A stretch of 64,000 nt of DNA, from assembly GCA_038200275.1 (NCBI GenBank), contig JBBPYC010000002.1:62001-126000 (forward strand), written 5' to 3'. Below, piece after piece: positions 8,111 to 17,410 of this stretch (its first letter is position 1; each line of letters begins with the position of its first letter). The DNA is from JBBPYC01 sp038200275. GTDB taxonomy: Bacteria; Pseudomonadota; Gammaproteobacteria; Burkholderiales; Burkholderiaceae_C. The notes beneath the pieces were generated by a model. The model was not told the origin of the DNA and did not search any database. It saw only the letters and a list, made by a program, of their open reading frames with translations. Made by a program: the position numbers and the translations under genes.

Positions 8111-9394
8111 TCAACGCACCCCGGGCAACTCGGTGCTTGCGTGCAGGCGCTCGTACAGCTGCCGCAGCTCGGTTTTTTCGTCGTCAAGCATCGCCGTCAG
8201 GTCGACTCGCTCCATGGACCGGACGGCCTGCCGGTGCGCCGCTGGTGCCAGTGTGACGGAACCACTTGCAGCGATCGCAGCGAGCACGCGCTGGATTCGC
8301 ACCTGCACTTCGAACACCGCGGCACCGTCGCGCGCAATCGCATCGATCGACTGTGTGATGAAGTCGCTCTCGTCCAGGTCACGCATTGTCAGACGGTCGA
8401 ACTCCTGCGGCGGCTCATCATCGCGTTCGTGGTCGCTGGAGCCGTTTGGGCGCGCATCGATCAACACGCGTGCAATCGTGTTGAGCACCGCGATCGCCGT
8501 GCCTGGATCGTTCACGGCCGGCGAGAGGGCTCGCTGCGCCACTTCGCTGAGCACGATCAAGCCGAACCGCGGGTCCTGCCGATACGTGCGCGCGGGCCCT
8601 ACGATGAACGCTTCGCGCAACAGGTCGGCCTCGACCTTCATGCCGGCTTCGCAGTTCAGCAGCGCGGTGCCCGGGTACACCTGCGAACCCGGTCGAACGC
8701 GAATGTGCAGTTTCCCGCCGACCTCCGCTGCATGCTTTTGCAGCGCGCGCAGGTCGATGTAGCGCACATGCCCGACCCGGCCAGCCAACACAGTGGCGCC
8801 GTCGAGCGGTGCACCGATCTGGGTGCCGGCGCCCATGCGTGGGGCTCTGCGGTACGCCAGCATCGACTCGGTGGCCGCCTGTTCCACCTTGCTCAGCGTG
8901 TTGCCCATGCGGCCGAGCGACGACAACGTCTTGACCCAGACCACCAACGTGTAGATCAGATAGAGCAGCACGAGCACCGTCGCCACGAACAGCACGAAGC
9001 GCCCGCTCGGCCCGTAGAACCCGATGCCCAGCGCAATCTGCGCGATCACCGCGTAGATGAACGCCGAGATGAACGCGGCGATCGCGTTTTGCGTGTTGTC
9101 GTCGCCCATCACGAGCTCGGTCGCGCGCGGGCTGGCGCCACTGGCCACCGACGCGAGCGAGGCCACCATGATCGACAGCGAAAACGTCGTGACTGCGAGC
9201 ATGCTGCTGGCGATCACGGTCAGCACGTTTTTGATCGTGTCGACGTCGATGCTGGGCAGGGTGTCGGCGGGCACGAACTTGTCGGTCAAGGTCGCAAACA
9301 GCGCGAACGCGATCGCAAAGACGCTGCCCAGCGCGGGCTTCACCCAGAGGCGGTTGCTTCCGTCCTTCAGCCACAGATAAAGTCGATAAAACAT
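8111..9394 (-). CDS. DUF2254 integral membrane protein
   Basis: The 427-residue product resembles the DUF2254 family. Four hydrophobic helices occupy roughly the first 180 residues (PALGSVFAIAFALFATL, the SSMLAVTTFSLSIMVASLAS region, AFISAFIYAVIAQIALGIGF and FVLFVATVLVLLYLIYTLVV). A soluble C-terminal part follows, containing VGHVRYIDLRALQKHA and DPRFGLIVLSEVAQRALSPA, which are typical of the family. Its role is unknown. The frame opens at 9481, but the ATG at 9394 matches the usual MFYRLYLWLK-type start. Confidence 0.85.
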   Translation of the reverse strand: MFYRLYLWLKDGSNRLWVKPALGSVFAIAFALFATLTDKFVPADTLPSIDVDTIKNVLTVIASSMLAVTTFSLSIMVASLASVASGASPRATELVMGDDNTQNAIAAFISAFIYAVIAQIALGIGFYGPSGRFVLFVATVLVLLYLIYTLVVWVKTLSSLGRMGNTLSKVEQAATESMLAYRRAPRMGAGTQIGAPLDGATVLAGRVGHVRYIDLRALQKHAAEVGGKLHIRVRPGSQVYPGTALLNCEAGMKVEADLLREAFIVGPARTYRQDPRFGLIVLSEVAQRALSPAVNDPGTAIAVLNTIARVLIDARPNGSSDHERDDEPPQEFDRLTMRDLDESDFITQSIDAIARDGAAVFEVQVRIQRVLAAIAASGSVTLAPAAHRQAVRSMERVDLTAMLDDEKTELRQLYERLHASTELPGVR

Positions 9395-9595
9395 GGTGTC
9401 TTTTGATGCAGGGGGCGGCCCGATTGCGCTACGCCCCAGTGGACGGCCCGCCGTCGCGAGCGATGCGCGATCGTAGGGCATCGACTTCGGCCTCCGATGC
9501 CCGTTCGCAGTGCTGGAAGGCGAACAGATATGGCTTGGGCAGCCGGTTAAACTTTGATCCCAAGCCCACCGTGTATTTCAGCAGGAACGAACTCG

Positions 9596-9832
9596 ATGAC
9601 CGATGCCAGCCATGCCGCTATTGACGACGCCCGCACCAAGACGCGCGCCGACGTCTCGACCGTGCCGAATGCAGCTGACAAGACGGCGGTCAGCGGCGCC
9701 GGGCACGATGCGGATTACCCGGCCGAAGAAGACCCGATCGAACGCATCACACGCTCGATTCCGATCCTGATCCCGGTCGCTGGCGCGGTGTTGATCTTTT
9801 TGCTTGCCTTCATCGCCGTCTTCATGGCTTGA
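9596..9832 (+). CDS. Small single-helix membrane protein
   Basis: This 78-residue protein has a polar, disordered-looking N-terminal half and one strong C-terminal transmembrane helix (IPILIPVAGAVLIFLLAFIA). AGGAA at about 9582 precedes the ATG at 9596, which decides the start. The helix ends four residues from the C-terminus, so it resembles a tail-anchored protein. It is divergent from the DUF2254 gene. No function is recognised. Confidence 0.6.
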   Translation: MTDASHAAIDDARTKTRADVSTVPNAADKTAVSGAGHDADYPAEEDPIERITRSIPILIPVAGAVLIFLLAFIAVFMA

Positions 9833-9859
9833 CGAAGCGGGCCGGACAAGCCCATATCC

Positions 9860-10813
9860 TCAGGGCACAGCGGCGTGCGAGTACAGCCGGTGTCCTGAGC
9901 CCGGCAGCGTCGCAGCCAGCACGCTGCCGGTGGTCGATTCGGTCAGCACCAAGCGGTGCGTCTGAGGTTCGAACGCAACATTCGTGACCGCCGGGCCCAC
10001 GCCGCCGCGCACGAAATGCGAGATTTCACCCAGCGGATTGAGCACGAACGCGCCGCCCAGGCTGGCATGCGCAACCACCAAGCAACCCCGTTCGTCAAAA
10101 GCCAGTCCATCCGGGCCGCTGGTGCCGAAGAAGCGCTGAAACTCGCCCACCTTTGAGGTCGCACAACCGCCCTCGAACAGCGGGACCCGCCAGACCGCAT
10201 TGGCCCGTGTGACCGCCACGAACAGCACTGCGCCGTCCGGCTGCAGTGCCAATCCATTCGGGCTCGGCACGTTCGCCAGCAGCATCGACAGCCCGCCGTC
10301 AGCGGCCAGCCGATAGACGCGCCCGGTCGGGTCGTGCAACCCGGTCTGGCCTTGATCGGTGAAATAACAATTGCCGGCTGCATCGAACGTCAGATCGTTC
10401 AGCCCCTTGAACGACTCGCTGTGGCGATGACCCAGCAGCGATTCGGGCTGCCCTGACCCATTGGCGAGTTGCTCGGCCGACAGCCGCAGCAGGCCGCGCC
10501 GGTAGTCGGCGATCCACAAGCTGCCATCGGCATGCAGCGCAAGCCCGTTGGGCCAGCCGTCGTATTCGGCCACCAGCGTCCAGCGCAGCGCCGCATCGAC
10601 GCGGAAGATGCGCCCGTAGGGGATGTCGCATACATAAAGGTTGCCCGCACGGTCGAAGCTGGGGCCTTCCAAGAAGCAATCGAGCACATCGCCGGGCTTG
10701 TTCGCATCGACCCAATCGGTGCGGCGTGGGCGGCGAAACATGTCGGGCAGGCGCGTCGAGACACAGGCATCAATGGTTCTCGGCGGCGCAAATGAAAGGC
10801 TCCACATCGCCAT
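9860..10813 (-). CDS. SMP-30/gluconolactonase-family protein
   Basis: This 317-residue six-bladed beta-propeller is related to SMP-30, gluconolactonase and LRE proteins, which hydrolyse sugar lactones using a bound divalent cation. The metal-site segments are visible: FLEGPSFDRAGNLYVCDIPYGRIFRV (glutamate ligand), WPNGLALHADGSLWIADY, GLNDLTFDAAGNCYFTDQGQ and SPNGLALQPDGAVLFVA. The exact substrate is unknown. The N-terminal 20 residues are weakly conserved, and a later in-frame ATG before FRRPRRTDW is possible. Confidence 0.85.
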   Translation of the reverse strand: MAMWSLSFAPPRTIDACVSTRLPDMFRRPRRTDWVDANKPGDVLDCFLEGPSFDRAGNLYVCDIPYGRIFRVDAALRWTLVAEYDGWPNGLALHADGSLWIADYRRGLLRLSAEQLANGSGQPESLLGHRHSESFKGLNDLTFDAAGNCYFTDQGQTGLHDPTGRVYRLAADGGLSMLLANVPSPNGLALQPDGAVLFVAVTRANAVWRVPLFEGGCATSKVGEFQRFFGTSGPDGLAFDERGCLVVAHASLGGAFVLNPLGEISHFVRGGVGPAVTNVAFEPQTHRLVLTESTTGSVLAATLPGSGHRLYSHAAVP

Positions 10814-10881
10814 TTACCGCTTGGTTGGCGCAACGCCGTCGAGCGCGAGGATCGGCGGCCGATTCGATAAGCTATCGTGGT

Positions 10882-12858
10882 TCATTTGGCTGGCAGCAAA
10901 TGCGCTGGGAGCAAGCGATCAGCCGCAGGTGCCACAAGGCCGCTGCCCAGCCGCGACTTGACAAAGCCTGCCGTCGCATAGCGCGTGACCTGGCGGTAGC
11001 AGTCGACGCTCAGGCGATCGACCATGGCGCCGTAAGCTTCTTCCAGTTCCGGGCCCAGGAAAAAATTGTCGTAGTTGACGACCACGTCGACCTTGAGGCC
11101 GTGCAGCGGCGCGAGCAGCGACCGCACCTGCGCATCGATCGCGTCGATGGTGGCCATCACGTTGACCTTGAGGCCAGAGAAATCAATGTGCAGAAGCTCT
11201 CGCGCCGCATCCAGTGCAAACCGCTCGGCAAAGGGACGATTCAGCATCCGTTCACGCAATCCCAGCGGGGCCGGCTCGAACAGCCTCGCATCCATGGTGC
11301 GCAGCCGCTCGTCGATCAGCGGCACGAACGCCATCTGCGCAAGCACGTCGCGCTCGAGGTCGACACCGGGCGCGAGTTCGATCAACTCGAGCGCGCTGTC
11401 GCCCGCCGCATCGGGCACCAGCCGAAATACGCAGCGCTCGGTCACGTAGAGCACGCGCTGGCCGCGCCGTAACGCTTCCGCACCGCTGAACGTGCGTTGC
11501 TCCACAGTTTGCACAAACTTGACCGTACCGCGCTGCGTGCCAAGCTGCAGCCGGCCCTGCTCGATCCCGGGCAACGCGCCGCCCGCGGTGAACGTTCCTG
11601 CGAACACCACCAGAGGCGTGTTCTGGCTGATGTTGATGAAGCCGCCCGAGCCAGCCAGACGGCGGCCGAACCGGCTCACGTTCAGGTTGCCGTGCCGGTC
11701 GGCTTGCGCAAGGCCCAGGATGCAGATGTCGAGGCCGCCGCCGTCGTAGAAATCGAACTGGTACGGCTGGTCGATGATGGCCTGTGCATTCACTGCCGCG
11801 CCGAAATTCATGCCACCGGCCGGGATGCCGCCGATCACGCCGGGCTCGGCGGTCAGGGTGAGCAGGTCGAAGATGCGCTCTTCCGCCGCCACGCTGGCCA
11901 CGCCTTCAGGCATGCCAATGCCGAGATTCACAATCTGCAACGGGCGCAGCTCCAGCGCCGCGCGGCGTGCAATCACCTTGCGGGCGGACAGTGGCATCGG
12001 CGCAGCGCCTTCGGTCGGCACGCGCAGCTCGCCCGCGTACGCCGCGCTATAACTGGTTGCAAATGTCTGCATGTGATGCGCCGAGTCCTGCGCCACCACG
12101 ACCGCATCGACCAGCACCCCCGGCACCTTGACTTGGCGCGAGTGGAGCGAGCCACGCGCAGCAACGCGCTCGACCTGCGCGATCACGAGGCCGCCGCTGT
12201 TCTTGGCGGCCATCGCAACCGCGAGCGCTTCCAGGGTCAGCGCCTCCCGCTCCATCGTGAGGTTGCCGTCCGCATCCGCAGTGGTTGCGCGGATGATGCC
12301 GACCGAGATTGGAAACGCCTTGTAGAACAGGTAATCCTGCCCGTCGATCGGCAGCACCCGCACCAGTTCTTGCGTGGTGCGCGCGTTGATCTTGCCGCCG
12401 CCATGGCGCGGGTCGACGAACGTGCCTAGGCCCACATGCGTAAGCGTGCCGGGTTTGCCTGCAGCGATGTCACGGTACAGGTGCGTGATCACGCCTTGCG
12501 GCAGGTTGTAAGCCTCGATCAGGTTGTCGACGGCGAGCCGCTGCAGCGCAGGCGTCATCGCCCAGTGGCCGCCGATCACACGTTTGAGCAAACCGGCATG
12601 GCCCAGGTGATTCAAACCGCGCGTGGCCCCGTCGCCCTGTCCGGCTGCATATACCAGTGTCAGGTCCCGCGGCGTGCCAGTTTCCAGAAAGCGCTGTTCC
12701 AGCGCCAGCATGACGGCTTCGGCCACGCCGATGCCAACGAAGCCGCTGGTGGCCACCGTGTCGCCGTCGTGCAGCAACTGCACGGCAGCGTGCGCGGCTA
12801 CCAGTTTGTTCTTGTACGGGCCGGCTTGGGCCAGAGGTGGGTCGGCTGAAGCGTTCAT
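10882..12858 (-). CDS. Acyl-CoA:acetate/3-ketoacid CoA-transferase (YdiF-type)
   Basis: The single 658-residue chain fuses alpha and beta CoA-transferase halves. The first half carries SGFVGIGVAEAVMLALEQRF, and the second carries IVNLGIGMPEGVASVAAEE and LTAEPGVIGGIPAGG. In YdiF-like enzymes the glutamate of the (S/A)E(N/P)G motif forms the glutamyl-CoA intermediate. Here it is E338, and it is intact. The enzyme moves CoA between short-chain acids in fatty or ketoacid metabolism. The length exceeds E. coli YdiF by about 120 residues because of a C-terminal extension (VFRLVPDAAGDSALELIELA onward). A LysR regulator gene lies immediately upstream on the same strand and may control it. Confidence 0.9.
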   Translation of the reverse strand: MNASADPPLAQAGPYKNKLVAAHAAVQLLHDGDTVATSGFVGIGVAEAVMLALEQRFLETGTPRDLTLVYAAGQGDGATRGLNHLGHAGLLKRVIGGHWAMTPALQRLAVDNLIEAYNLPQGVITHLYRDIAAGKPGTLTHVGLGTFVDPRHGGGKINARTTQELVRVLPIDGQDYLFYKAFPISVGIIRATTADADGNLTMEREALTLEALAVAMAAKNSGGLVIAQVERVAARGSLHSRQVKVPGVLVDAVVVAQDSAHHMQTFATSYSAAYAGELRVPTEGAAPMPLSARKVIARRAALELRPLQIVNLGIGMPEGVASVAAEERIFDLLTLTAEPGVIGGIPAGGMNFGAAVNAQAIIDQPYQFDFYDGGGLDICILGLAQADRHGNLNVSRFGRRLAGSGGFINISQNTPLVVFAGTFTAGGALPGIEQGRLQLGTQRGTVKFVQTVEQRTFSGAEALRRGQRVLYVTERCVFRLVPDAAGDSALELIELAPGVDLERDVLAQMAFVPLIDERLRTMDARLFEPAPLGLRERMLNRPFAERFALDAARELLHIDFSGLKVNVMATIDAIDAQVRSLLAPLHGLKVDVVVNYDNFFLGPELEEAYGAMVDRLSVDCYRQVTRYATAGFVKSRLGSGLVAPAADRLLPAHLLPAK

Positions 12859-12936
12859 TTAAAGCGGTGCTGACCTTTGACGGGCGGCAGGAGCCAAACA
12901 GCAAGCCCGATCATTGTTGCATTCGCTGCAGGCCGC

Positions 12937-13974
12937 TTAATCCCGGGCGGGATCGGGCGGCCCAGCTTCGTACACACCAGGGTCCACATGCGCTTCGGCT
13001 GCAAGCCGTTCGATGCGGCGGCGCAACCACTGATGCGGAGCCGATGAATCGGTGCGCCGGTGCCAGACCGCATCGATGTGCACAGCGGGCGATGGAAACG
13101 GCAGTTCGCGCCAGACCAGCTGATCGGCGATACCGGTCACCGGCACGAAATGGCGTGGCAGCACCGTCACAAGATCGGATTGCGCCACCACCTGACCGGC
13201 GGTGAAGAATTGGTTCACCGTCATGGCAATGCGCCGCTCGTGGCCAAGCCCGGAGAGCGCTTCGTCAATGAAGCCATAGGGCCGGCCCGAAAAACTCACC
13301 AGCAGGTGGCGTGCGGCGGCGTAGCGCTCGATGTCGAGCGGGCCAGTCGCCAGCGGATGCCCACGCCGCAGCACGCAGACATAGTCGCTGTCATAGAGCC
13401 GGTGGTGCATGAACGCAACCGCCTCACCGACTTGCGCGTGCGCCGTGAGGTCGGCGATGACGGACGGGAAGTAGCCGATCGCGAGATCCGCCTCGCCGGT
13501 TTCCAGCAGCGGCCTCGGGTCGCGCGTGATCAGCGACATCACGCGCAGCGAGATACCCGGTGCAGCGCGCTGCAACAGCCGGCCCAACGCCGGCACCAGC
13601 ATGGCGGCGGTGGCATCCGCCATCGACAGCGAAAACACGTTCTGCGCAGCCGCTGGCTCGAACGCACCGGGTGCCAGCGTGTGCTGCAACTGACGCAGAG
13701 CCTCGCGCACGGTCGGCCAGAGTTTGAGCGCGTAGGCGGTCGGCGCCACGCCCTGGCCGCTGCGCAGCAGCAGTTCGTCGCCGAGCGTCTCGCGTAGTCG
13801 ACGCAGCGAGTTGCTCACCGCCGGCTGGGTCAGCGACAGATTGCGCGCAGCCCGCGTCAGGCTGCGTTCTGCCATGACTTCGTCGAATACGCGCAGCAAA
13901 TTCAGGTCCAGCGTGCGGAAGTTGATGAGTTCGGTTCGGCGTGCCAAAGAGTTTGTGCCGGATTGGCCGGACAT
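12937..13974 (-). CDS. LysR-family transcriptional regulator
   Basis: The 345-residue protein has an N-terminal winged helix-turn-helix (LDLNLLRVFDEVMAERSLTR, then ARNLSLTQPAVSNSLRRLRE) and a C-terminal co-inducer domain. It resembles the NodD/NahR branch by the LDLNLL start and the SLTQPAVS recognition helix. It precedes the CoA-transferase gene by 78 bp and is also divergent from a small unknown gene at 14124. The 149-bp divergent gap is a plausible operator site; T-N11-A motifs there were not confirmed. The inducer is unknown. Confidence 0.9.
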   Translation of the reverse strand: MSGQSGTNSLARRTELINFRTLDLNLLRVFDEVMAERSLTRAARNLSLTQPAVSNSLRRLRETLGDELLLRSGQGVAPTAYALKLWPTVREALRQLQHTLAPGAFEPAAAQNVFSLSMADATAAMLVPALGRLLQRAAPGISLRVMSLITRDPRPLLETGEADLAIGYFPSVIADLTAHAQVGEAVAFMHHRLYDSDYVCVLRRGHPLATGPLDIERYAAARHLLVSFSGRPYGFIDEALSGLGHERRIAMTVNQFFTAGQVVAQSDLVTVLPRHFVPVTGIADQLVWRELPFPSPAVHIDAVWHRRTDSSAPHQWLRRRIERLAAEAHVDPGVYEAGPPDPARD

Positions 13975-14123
13975 TACGTTTGTGAATGAGACAGATTAGC
14001 AATCTAAAGTTGAACCGCATTAGGTTAAACCCTAATATCCATGCATCAACAGATTTAAGCAATGCCCCAGCGGTTAACCCGATCGCAACCGGCACGACTT
14101 GAAAGCAGAGAAAGCAAAGCGCC

Positions 14124-14411
14124 ATGAACATCACCCACAGCCAATGCACCGTTGCGAACTGTCTCGCGAACTCGCTCACGCTTGGGCGTCTGGAGCGCGC
14201 ATTCGGCCACCTCGCCGCGTTGGTGCAGACCCGCAGCGAGCGCCGCGCTGCTCCCACGACTGAGCAACCGACCGAAGTCAAATTGAGCCGCAGCGAGCTG
14301 TTTCGTCAAGTGCAGCGCGAAAAATGGCTTGGCAAGCGCCCCACCGGTGCCGCTACCGCAGCCCGTCCGAAGGATCTGAATCGTCGCGTGCTGATCGATC
14401 CAAACGCCTGA
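14124..14411 (+). CDS. Hypothetical small basic protein, 95 residues
   Basis: This short protein has no signal peptide or membrane helix. Its C-terminal half (KLSRSELFRQVQREKWLGKR) is basic and probably helical. It lies divergent from the LysR gene and 120 bp before another small unknown gene on the same strand. A GAAAGCAAAGCGCC leader precedes the ATG. No family was recognised. Protein-like composition and isolation from other genes are the only support. Confidence 0.5.
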   Translation: MNITHSQCTVANCLANSLTLGRLERAFGHLAALVQTRSERRAAPTTEQPTEVKLSRSELFRQVQREKWLGKRPTGAATAARPKDLNRRVLIDPNA

Positions 14412-14531
14412 AATCGTGACTGCGTGCGCTGGGCATCTGGCCCGGCTGCGCCTCTTTTCCAGCCTCCAGTTTTTTCGGGACCTGCGTTTGACCGCGGTCC
14501 CACCCCAATTGCAAAACAGGAAATTTTCGTC

Positions 14532-14855
14532 ATGAGTGCCAGCACCATCTACAACAGCTACAGCATTGCATTGCCGAGCGTTCAGGTCGCCGTTGCGTCG
14601 GGCCAAGGCCTGCTGTCGCGCGCTGTCGAAGCCGTCGCGCGCTGCGTCGCGCGGTCGATCGTCGAGCAGCCGATCGCTCAGTCGGCCCACGCCGTGCCCG
14701 CGCAGTGGCGCACCGACGCTGCGTTGCGCCAGCAAGGCATGCGCGAATGGCTTGAGACGCAGACGTCTGGCGGTTTGGCCGGGCTGCCTGCGGCGCGTGG
14801 CATCGCAACCCCCGCACAGGTGCACAAAGCGCTCTGGCTCGAACTGGTCGGTTGA
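14532..14855 (+). CDS. Hypothetical protein, 108 residues
   Basis: The frame opens at 14424, but the ATG at 14532 is preferred because CAGGAAATTTTC lies just upstream as a ribosome site. The product has an amphipathic N-terminal half (LLSRAVEAVARCVARSI) and a polar C-terminus ending WLELVG. No known domain is evident. Its size, spacing and shared strand suggest it belongs with the small gene at 14124. It is convergent with the glutathione transferase gene. Confidence 0.5.
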   Translation: MSASTIYNSYSIALPSVQVAVASGQGLLSRAVEAVARCVARSIVEQPIAQSAHAVPAQWRTDAALRQQGMREWLETQTSGGLAGLPAARGIATPAQVHKALWLELVG

Positions 14856-14889
14856 CGGTTCGCCGCGCACGAATCAAGCGCTTCTCACT

Positions 14890-15513
14890 TCAAATTGCCT
14901 GTGTGCTGGGTCTCGCCGCAATCCGGTCGCGCCAAGCTTGCAACGCAGGCATGTTTTCTTCGGCCGGCCGGAACTTGAGCAGACCACGCGCGAATTCAAG
15001 CGTACAAAACGCGGTGATGTCGGCGATCGTGAAGCGCTCGCCGGCGATGAAGGGGTGCTGCGCGAGCTGATCGTCGAACCAGCGGGCAACCAGGCGCACC
15101 TTCTGTGCCTGTGAGGCGCCGAATTCGGGAAATTGCGGCTGCTCGAGTGCGGCCAGCCCCGGATGCCCATGCCGGATCGCATTTGCAAAGCCGAGCCCCA
15201 AATACAGCTCGACCCGCCGGTCCGCCATTTCGATGAACGCACGTTCCTCGAAGCCGTCGCCCATCAGATTCGGCTGCGGTACCAACCCTTCCAGATAAGT
15301 GCAGATCGCGCGTGTCTCGGTCAGCACACGGCCATCGTCGAGTTCGAGCGCCGGCACCGTGGCCAGCGGGCTTTTTTGCCGGAATTCGTCGCTGCGGTGC
15401 TGGCCCGCATTCAGATCGATCGGCACCTGCGCGATGCCGTCGATGCCTTTTTCGGCGATGAACATCTGGACTCGGCGCGGGTTCGGTGCACGGGGTGCGA
15501 TGTAGAGCTTCAT
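14890..15513 (-). CDS. Glutathione S-transferase family protein
   Basis: The 207-residue protein has the N-terminal thioredoxin-like domain (MKLYIAPRAPNPRRVQMFIAEKG) with the glutathione-binding SPLATVPALELDDGRVLTET segment, where the cis-proline and the E-T/S pair lie. The C-terminal helical domain carries FIAGERFTIADITAF, the conserved N-capping box. It likely conjugates or reduces electrophiles with glutathione in the cytosol. The catalytic serine or tyrosine is not obvious, since position 5-10 reads IAPRAPN. It faces decayed DNA upstream. Confidence 0.88.
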   Translation of the reverse strand: MKLYIAPRAPNPRRVQMFIAEKGIDGIAQVPIDLNAGQHRSDEFRQKSPLATVPALELDDGRVLTETRAICTYLEGLVPQPNLMGDGFEERAFIEMADRRVELYLGLGFANAIRHGHPGLAALEQPQFPEFGASQAQKVRLVARWFDDQLAQHPFIAGERFTIADITAFCTLEFARGLLKFRPAEENMPALQAWRDRIAARPSTQAI

Positions 15514-15655
15514 GGTGTGGGGACGCGCGTGTGCGCTGAGCAGATGGAATGGGTGGACGAACGCAGTTCATTGTCACGCCGGAACTTGACCGCGGCGCAG
15601 GCGACACCCTCCTGCCGCCGCACTGGCCGCTTGGATGTGCAGCACGCCCGCACTG

Positions 15656-15850
15656 TTGCTCGCGCCCGCACACGCTAGCCCGATTCCCAGCTTCGACACC
15701 ACCGCGCTCACCGGGAAGCGCGTGCAATCAAAGGCGTCGATCGGCCAGCCGAAGATCTTGATGGCCATGCCGAATCGAGCCGCGACTGATGAGAATCGAG
15801 AGTGGGCCAAACAGCCGCCGAAGTACTTCGACTTGGTCGGTGACCAATTC
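15656..15850 (+). pseudogene. Possible fragment of a secreted redoxin-like protein
   Basis: In one plus-strand frame the text reads HASPIPSFDTTALTGKRV and then SIGQPKILMAMPNRAATDEN followed by REWAKQPPKYFD, which recalls small thioredoxin-fold lipoproteins. There is no complete gene: the similarity stops near 15830 and the frame then becomes nonsense before 15904. It lies beside another gene fragment on the other strand. This is a tentative reading. Confidence 0.25.
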
Positions 15851-15893
15851 GCGCCGACGCGTCTCCGTAGGCCCAAACCGGCTGCATGCGCCA

Positions 15894-16213
15894 TCAGGTC
15901 ATGAATCCCAGATCGCGCGGATGGCCTGCATGGCCTGGCATGCCGAAGTTGCCGACGTTGGGCAAGATGTCGCCCATCTCCGTGTCGGTCACACCGAACC
16001 AGTGTGCCAACGTCGCCGCGTATTGCGTGCTCGACGTGCTTGGCAGCAACTGGTCCTGGCCGACATGCCACTGGTCTTCCGATGCACCCGAGTTGCCGAC
16101 GCTGACTGGGGATGCCGTGGCGTGGGGTAGAACGCCTGGCCTTTGACCGCACCGCCGACCATGAGGTGATGGCTGCCCGAGCCGTGGTCTGACCCGTCCC
16201 GGTTCGATGACAA
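15894..16213 (-). pseudogene. C-terminal fragment of a DUF1501 protein, frameshifted
   Basis: On the minus strand, GSDHGSGSHHLMVGGAVKGQ followed by AFYPT is read in one frame from 16213. After a frame change near 16115, LPSTSSTQYAATLAHWFGVT and DTEMGDILPNVGNFG are read to a TGA at 15894. This order matches the end of DUF1501 proteins (H-G-(W)GSHH, GG.VKG, TST.QYAATLA.WFG, .FPN..NF). More than 80% of the usual length is missing, so it is a relic. DUF1501 genes usually sit beside a DUF1800 gene, which is absent here. Confidence 0.65.
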
Positions 16214-16539
16214 CGTGCGGCTGCAGCACCGTTTGGACAGCGCGCGAGTCGAGGCAGCATGGCTGGGCGAGCCGTGTCTTCAGCCGTAAGGGTTGTGACA
16301 AATGCCGCGGCGGCTTGAGCGAATCGGTGGTGCGCACCGAGCGTGCTCGGCCCCCATGTGATCGGTCGTTACCGAACTACCCACCAATGAACGTGTATGG
16401 CATGCAACGGTCTATTTGGTTTTGCTATGACGTGTCGTGGCCGCCCTGCGTCAAAGCGTCTGCCGCGAGGGTGAAACGGTTGCCTGGTTTGCCCGAACGC
16501 CGACGGAATCGCACATCCCGCGCCGAGCGCCGTGCCCAA
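16214..16539. other. Gene-free stretch
   Basis: No convincing coding frame, hairpin or repeat is visible in these 326 bases between the DUF1501 relic and pyrF. Base composition is less GC-rich near 16380-16435. It probably represents further decayed DNA from the same rearranged segment. Confidence 0.5.
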
Positions 16540-17367
16540 TCAGCTCAGTCGTGCCGCCTGCAACTCAGCGCGCGTGCGCTCGGCCTCGCGCCGCGCCGCA
16601 TCCGCAAAATCGGCCTCGGACGACGCATAAAGAATGGCGCGCGACGACGCCACCACGATCGGTGCATCGGGTCGCCAGCCGGCCTGCACGGTGGCCTTTG
16701 CATCGCCGCCCTGCGCACCGATGCCGGGGATCAACAGCGGCAGTTGCGGTGCCAACGCGCGCACGCGCTCGATCTCCTGCGGATAGGTTGCGCCGACCAC
16801 GAGTCCGAGCTGCCCGTTCGTGTTCCACGGGCCGCTGGCGAGTTTGGCGATCAACTCATACAGGCGCGGCTGGCCGGGTTCAGAAGCCAGCGTCTGGTTC
16901 TGCAGATCGTCACCGCCCGGGTTCGATGTGCGGCACAGCAGGAAAGCGCCTTTGCCTTCGTATTTCAGATAGGGCTCGATCGAATCAAACCCCATGAACG
17001 GCGACAAGGTGACCGCGTCGGCCTGATAGCGCTCGAACACCTCACGGGCGTACTGCTCGGCGGTGGCGCCGATGTCGCCGCGCTTGGCGTCCAGGATCAC
17101 CGGCACGGCGGGTGCCACGTCGCGGATGTGCGCCAGCAACCGTTCGAGCTGGTCTTCCGCGCGGTGCGCGGCGAAGTAGGCGATCTGCGGCTTGAAGGCG
17201 ATGGCAAGGTCATGGGTCGCATCGACGATGCGCGCACAAAAGTCGAAGATGTGCGCCGCATCGCCACGCATTTCATGTGGAAACTTCGCCGGATCGGGGT
17301 CGAGCCCGACGCAAAGCAGCGAACGGTTTTGCGTCTGGGCCGCGCGCAGCTTTTCGGTGAAGGTCAT
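16540..17367 (-). CDS. pyrF: Orotidine 5'-phosphate decarboxylase (type 2)
   Basis: The 275-residue enzyme catalyses the last step of UMP synthesis, decarboxylating OMP. It is the longer PyrF subfamily 2 form. Visible landmarks are LLCVGLDPDPAKFP at the substrate aspartate, IAFKPQIAYFAA, the catalytic VILDAKRGDIGATAEQYA (D-x-K-x-x-D type), VTLSPFMGFDSIEPYL and LLIPGIGAQGGD. The open frame continues upstream to 17703, but the ATG at 17367 gives the family-typical MTFTEKLRAA start. It is divergent from the exporter gene at 17411, with 43 bp between the starts. Confidence 0.95.
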   Translation of the reverse strand: MTFTEKLRAAQTQNRSLLCVGLDPDPAKFPHEMRGDAAHIFDFCARIVDATHDLAIAFKPQIAYFAAHRAEDQLERLLAHIRDVAPAVPVILDAKRGDIGATAEQYAREVFERYQADAVTLSPFMGFDSIEPYLKYEGKGAFLLCRTSNPGGDDLQNQTLASEPGQPRLYELIAKLASGPWNTNGQLGLVVGATYPQEIERVRALAPQLPLLIPGIGAQGGDAKATVQAGWRPDAPIVVASSRAILYASSEADFADAARREAERTRAELQAARLS

Positions 17368-17410
17368 GTGCGCAATTCTATGAAGCGGCCATGAATCAAA
17401 ATACGGCGCT

